This document shows positions 60,914 through 64,000 of a stretch of 64,000 nt of DNA, one piece after another. Each line of letters starts with the position of its first letter. Positions within the stretch are counted from its first letter, which is position 1. The stretch is from positions 307,025 to 371,024 of the forward strand of contig NZ_WUMO01000007.1 in assembly GCF_009826975.1 (NCBI RefSeq). Direction: 5' to 3'. The notes under the pieces were generated by a model. The model was given only the letters and a program-made list of their open reading frames with translations, was not told where the DNA came from and searched no databases. The position numbers were made by a program, and so were the translations under genes. This DNA comes from Flavobacterium sp. HBTb2-11-1 (GTDB lineage Bacteria > Bacteroidota > Bacteroidia > Flavobacteriales > Flavobacteriaceae).

Positions 60914-61621
60914 TTAAATGGAAAGTTTAGCTAAATAATCGTAATGTTCTCCTTCGAGAATAAGTTCGCAGTTAAGACCGTTGGCAATTGCTGCATTTTG
61001 GAGTGTGTTGTAATCTAAATATAACCAGTCAAAAGGTTCTTCTTTTTCTCCTTTATAGCTAATATTAAAAACAAGTTCGCCATAATAGTCATTTTCAGAC
61101 GGAATCCATTTGCCGCCGTCTTCATCTTCATCAAACATATAAATGATGTCAGAACTGTCAATTAAAATTTGTCCACCAGGATTTAAAAGAGATTTTAATT
61201 TAGATAAATATTTGTTGCAGTTTTTTAGCTGGCCAAAAATACCTGTTCCATTCATTAGAAGTAGAATTGTATCAAATTTTTCTCCTTCAAAGTCTAAAAT
61301 GTTTTCAACTTTAGTATTTTTTATTCCTCTAAGACGGCAGGTTTCAACTGCTTTTTCTGAAATGTCAATGGCGGTTACATCTAGACTGCGTTCATTTTGC
61401 AATGATAAAGCATGGCTTCCGGCGCCACATCCTACATCTAATATTTTTCCTTTAGCCAATTGTAAAGCCTTTTGCTCAATTTTAGGCATTTCGTTATAAG
61501 TGCGGAAAAGATATTCGACACTCATTTCGTCTTCTTCAGAAATCGAAGTTTCGGTGATAATATCTTCAGGCGAGTTTTTGGTGTAAAAATCAAATATTGC
61601 TTTCCCAAAAAGATCTTTCAT
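60914..61621 (-). CDS. Class I SAM-dependent methyltransferase
   Basis: This 235-residue protein has the glycine-rich motif I ILDVGCGAGSHALSL followed by VTAIDISEKAVETC (acidic motif post-I) and FDTILLLMNGTGIFGQL. Motif I and a motif II candidate of a Rossmann methyltransferase are thus clear. The substrate is unknown; the MNGTGIFG segment lacks the NPPY motif of DNA/RNA or protein N-methylases, suggesting a small-molecule or O/C target. A SAM enzyme upstream of the YfiT-like gene forms a two-gene unit. Confidence 0.85.
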   Translation of the reverse strand: MKDLFGKAIFDFYTKNSPEDIITETSISEEDEMSVEYLFRTYNEMPKIEQKALQLAKGKILDVGCGAGSHALSLQNERSLDVTAIDISEKAVETCRLRGIKNTKVENILDFEGEKFDTILLLMNGTGIFGQLKNCNKYLSKLKSLLNPGGQILIDSSDIIYMFDEDEDGGKWIPSENDYYGELVFNISYKGEKEEPFDWLYLDYNTLQNAAIANGLNCELILEGEHYDYLAKLSI

Positions 61622-61662
61622 TGTTTTAGTTCAAAGTTTAAGGTTTCAAGTTCAAAGTTGTT

Positions 61663-61670
61663 TAATTTTG
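61663..61670 (+). promoter_or_regulatory. -7 promoter element of the YkgJ-like gene
   Basis: TAATTTTG matches TAnnTTTG, 24 bases before the TTG start at 61694. No correctly placed TTG upstream. Confidence 0.35.
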
Positions 61671-61693
61671 CAAATCAACTTTAAATATTAAAC

Positions 61694-62188
61694 TTGAAAC
61701 AGATTTTAAATAACTTAAGTAAGTTAGCCAAAGATAAGCATAACGAGAATAAAAAGTATTTCGATAAGCTTAAAAAGAAACCGCCAAAAAATTTAGATTA
61801 CATTATGCAGGATTTGCACGATGCTGAATTTAAGAAAACGGATTGCTTAAAATGTGCTAATTGCTGTAAAACAACGGGGCCATTATTTACCTTGGCAGAT
61901 ATCGAGAGGATTTCAAAACATTTTAGACAAAAGCCACAGCAATTTATTGATCAATATTTGCGAATTGATGAAGACAAAGATTATGTTTTGAAAAGTGTTC
62001 CCTGTACTTTTTTGGATAATGAAAACTATTGCATGATTTATGATGTTCGTCCAAAAGCCTGTCGCGAATTTCCACACACAGATCGAAACAAATTTTATCA
62101 GATTTCAAACTTAACTTTGAAAAACGTCGAAATTTGTCCAGCGGCATATAATATAGTGGAAGAAATGAAAAAGAAATTGCCTTTATAA
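61694..62188 (+). CDS. YkgJ-family cysteine-cluster protein
   Basis: I start at TTG 61694, since a stop codon lies 12 bases upstream and no ATG occurs before codon 37, past the natural N-terminus. The 164-residue protein has an N-terminal lysine-rich helix, then the CxxCxxCC cluster in CLKCANCCKTTGPL and later cysteines in SVPCTFLDNENYCMIYDVRPKACREFPH. This pattern is proposed to bind zinc or iron-sulfur and is shared with the DUF3109 family (12250). Function unknown. The LolC/E-like gene follows after 89 bp. Confidence 0.85.
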   Translation: MKQILNNLSKLAKDKHNENKKYFDKLKKKPPKNLDYIMQDLHDAEFKKTDCLKCANCCKTTGPLFTLADIERISKHFRQKPQQFIDQYLRIDEDKDYVLKSVPCTFLDNENYCMIYDVRPKACREFPHTDRNKFYQISNLTLKNVEICPAAYNIVEEMKKKLPL

Positions 62189-62277
62189 ATCAAAACTGGC
62201 AATTGTTTACAAGAACATCTCAAATTTCCTTTTTTAAGGCGTACTTTTGAGAAAGGAATAATTTAAATAACTATAAC

Positions 62278-63513
62278 TTGAATTTAGAATATTTTATAGC
62301 CAAAAGACTTATTACTGCAAAAGATTACAAAAGCAGTATTTCGGCGCCCATTATAAAAATTGCTATTTCTGCAATTGCAATCGGAATTATTATGATGATA
62401 GTCTCCGTAGCGACAGGAATAGGTTTGCAGAAAAAGATTCGTGACAAAGTTTCGGCATTCAATGGTCAGATTATAATTTCTAATTATGATAATAATAATT
62501 CAGAAGTTACAACAGTGCCAATTTCGAAGAAACAAGATTTCTATCCCAATTTTAAAACGGTTCCAGAAGTTAGCCATATTCAGGCAGTCGCAAGTAAAGC
62601 TGGAATTATAAGAACAGAAAATGCATTTGAAGGAATTATTTTCAAAGGAGTTGGAGCAGATTACGATTGGAATAATATAAAGGAATATATTGTAGAAGGT
62701 AAATTGCCAGATTTTACTAAAGCATTGAATGAAGATGTTATTATCTCAAGATTTCTGGCAGATCGCTTAAATTTGAAAATAGGAGACGAGTTCAATACCT
62801 TTTTTATAAAAGAAGAACAAGGTAAACTGCCAAATAGTCGCCGATTTAAAATTGCAGCTATATTTAATTCGGGTTTTCAAGATTTTGATGCTACTTATAT
62901 AATTGGTGACATTCGGCATATTCAGAGAATCAATAAATGGAATGAAGATCAAATTGGGGCATTTGAGATTTTTGTCAAAGATTTTAATGAAATAAAAGCT
63001 GTAGGGAATAAAATTTACGAATCAACTTCCTCTAATCTCGATACAAAAACCATTGTGGAAAAATACAGTTATATTTTTGACTGGCTTCAATTGTTTGATT
63101 TTAATATCATCATCATTCTAGGGGTTATGATTTTAGTTGCGACAATTAATATGGTAGTGGCGCTTTTGGTTCTTATTTTAGAAAGAACACAAATGATTGG
63201 TATTCTAAAATCTATGGGAGCAAATAACTGGTCAGTCCGTAAGATATTTTTGTACAATGCCTTCTACTTAATTCTTAGAGGACTGTTTTGGGGGAATTTG
63301 ATTGGAATTGCAATTCTTTTAATTCAACAGCAATTTGGAATAATCCAGCTCAATCCTGAAAATTATTATGTGAATCAGGCTCCGGTCTATCTGAATTGGA
63401 TTTATATACTCTTATTAAACTTGCTAACTATTACTGTCTGCTTTTTGGTGTTATTAATTCCTTCGTATATAATAACGAAAATATCTCCAGTAAAAGCCAT
63501 CCGCTTCGATTAG
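62278..63513 (+). CDS. ABC transporter permease, LolC/LolE-FtsX type
   Basis: This 411-residue membrane protein has a cytoplasmic start LNLEYFIAKRLITAKDYK (initiator TTG 62278; no ATG nearby upstream), a first helix (about 22-48), a large periplasmic domain (about 50-270) and three C-terminal helices with the FtsX core (about 278-400, including LLVLILERTQMIGILKSMGA and LLVLLIPSYIITKISPVKAIRFD). LolC/E proteins, with a LolD ATPase, release lipoproteins from the inner membrane; other members export lipids or act in division. The ATPase gene is not in the window. A family terminator follows. Confidence 0.88.
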   Translation: MNLEYFIAKRLITAKDYKSSISAPIIKIAISAIAIGIIMMIVSVATGIGLQKKIRDKVSAFNGQIIISNYDNNNSEVTTVPISKKQDFYPNFKTVPEVSHIQAVASKAGIIRTENAFEGIIFKGVGADYDWNNIKEYIVEGKLPDFTKALNEDVIISRFLADRLNLKIGDEFNTFFIKEEQGKLPNSRRFKIAAIFNSGFQDFDATYIIGDIRHIQRINKWNEDQIGAFEIFVKDFNEIKAVGNKIYESTSSNLDTKTIVEKYSYIFDWLQLFDFNIIIILGVMILVATINMVVALLVLILERTQMIGILKSMGANNWSVRKIFLYNAFYLILRGLFWGNLIGIAILLIQQQFGIIQLNPENYYVNQAPVYLNWIYILLLNLLTITVCFLVLLIPSYIITKISPVKAIRFD

Positions 63514-63533
63514 GCAATGAAATCAATATGTAT

Positions 63534-63573
63534 AACCCGACAGTTTTCCAAAACCTGTCGGGTTTGTTTTTTT
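63534..63573 (+). terminator. Terminator hairpin of the ACCCGACAG family (copy 4)
   Basis: AACCCGACAG (63534-63543) pairs with CTGTCGGGTT (63555-63564); inner TTTT/AAAA pairs extend the stem after a bulged C, and a T-rich tract follows. Confidence 0.75.
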
Positions 63574-63680
63574 GTATACATATATAAGGAGAAAGCCTCA
63601 TTTGCCATTCAGACCGCAACTGAAGTCTTTTAAAGTTTTGGAATTTGGAATTTAAAAGATTGGGATTTCGGTAATAATCA

Positions 63681-63760
63681 GGAGCTTTTTCCCGCTATGC
63701 GCTTCAATCTTTTTGGGCCGAACCCCGGCCTAAAAAGGATTTCCGCTCCTATCGGGGCTA
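63681..63760. repeat. Structured dispersed repeat element
   Basis: Inner hairpin: AATCTTTTTGGGCCG (63706-63720) with the complementary 63726-63741. Outer pairs: AGC/GCT and CCCG (63691-63694) with CGGG (63753-63756). I recall near-identical sequence in many Bacteroidota genomes. Its GC is well above the surrounding DNA. Role unknown. Confidence 0.55.
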
Positions 63761-64000
63761 GGGACTCGGTTTCCAGATGAAGATTTTTGCAAAACTGGGC
63801 TGCTTTGCGGCCTCTGCGGGAGTGAAAAAGATGGAAAAGGAAACTTTTAGGCCTGAAATCTTCGCAGAAAAAAGATGGAAAAGATGGAAAAGATGAAAAC
63901 TCTCCAAAATCGAGAAACGGGAGGCGCCTAAAAATGTCAAAAACGCAGCTGAATCAGGAAAAACCTTACGTGCGGTGAAAAATATCCAAAATGTAAACTT

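Larger units (their letters stand above)
63514..64000. other. Gene-free end region with repeats
   Basis: 487 bp with no credible gene. It holds the permease terminator, a structured GC-richer repeat (63681-63760) and purine-rich sequence with three copies of GATGGAAAA-like units (63872-63896). ORFs through the purine-rich part are repeat translations. Confidence 0.6.

Noticed and set aside
63758..63940. Minus-strand ORF with repeated FHLFHLF
   Set aside because: The repeat comes from the simple GATGGAAAA-like units on the plus strand, not from a coding region.
1..64000. CRISPR array, insertion sequence, prophage or integrase
   Set aside because: No regularly spaced repeat array, transposase or phage gene was found; repeats seen are short palindromes.

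Overview
The window is chromosomal DNA of a low-GC member of the Bacteroidota, most likely a Flavobacterium. Direct signs are the AT-rich code, several promoters of the Bacteroidota form TTG-N17-23-TAnnTTTG, intergenic inverted repeats of the flavobacterial kind, and typical gene sets: ExbB-ExbD-ExbD-TonB, DUF3857/transglutaminase proteins, DUF1800/DUF1501 pairs, a bifunctional DAHP synthase-chorismate mutase, and a kynurenine pathway. The genus is inferred. I saw no rRNA, tRNA, CRISPR array or transposase.

Layout. 0-2.9 kb is an accessory bacteriocin-like locus. It has two short precursors with double-glycine-type (AG) leaders, a 58-residue two-helix protein between them that may confer immunity, a terminator, then a membrane protein, a thioredoxin-like protein and a truncated DUF6625 (glycosyltransferase-like) gene. 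A divergent XRE regulator faces a 15-bp palindrome that overlaps the peptide promoter. 3-12.8 kb is housekeeping: aspartate kinase, a GNAT, fructose-bisphosphatase, TerB, HupE/UreJ, dCMP deaminase with a C-terminal processing protease, a small flavoprotein, MarC and DUF3109. 13.1-16.8 kb encodes class Ia ribonucleotide reductase (nrdB, nrdA). 17.6-20.8 kb holds a DUF1800/DUF1501 pair and a ParE-type toxin-antitoxin pair.

20.9-25.4 kb is the phenylalanine/tyrosine operon (prephenate dehydratase, aminotransferase, prephenate dehydrogenase, DAHP synthase-chorismate mutase). A 26-codon leader peptide rich in Phe and Tyr, with mutually exclusive antiterminator and terminator helices, precedes it. 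25.5-34.9 kb holds rsgA, dtd, three tandem DUF3857 proteins (the second and third have lost the transglutaminase Cys and His), a MazG-like pyrophosphohydrolase and aroA. 35.2-38.6 kb holds queA, kynU and a glycine-zipper lipoprotein. 38.6-50.3 kb holds an unrecognised 599-residue protein with a cysteine-rich C-terminal half, an AsmA-like protein, a penicillin acylase relative, two beta-lactamase-fold serine hydrolases, an AraC regulator and a GNAT. 50.4-53.4 kb holds kynurenine 3-monooxygenase and a HerA-like ATPase. 53.8-59.6 kb is an ExbB/ExbD/ExbD/TonB/PstS-like/TPR operon. 59.6-63.5 kb holds queE, a YfiT-type DinB protein, a methyltransferase, a YkgJ-type cysteine-cluster protein and a LolC/E-type permease. 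The last ~490 bp are non-coding and contain a structured repeat.

The strongest leads are the two-peptide bacteriocin-like locus with redox and possible sugar-transfer partners, and the ribosome-mediated attenuator of the aromatic operon. Many genes end at dispersed inverted repeats, four of which share the core ACCCGACAG and act as candidate terminators.
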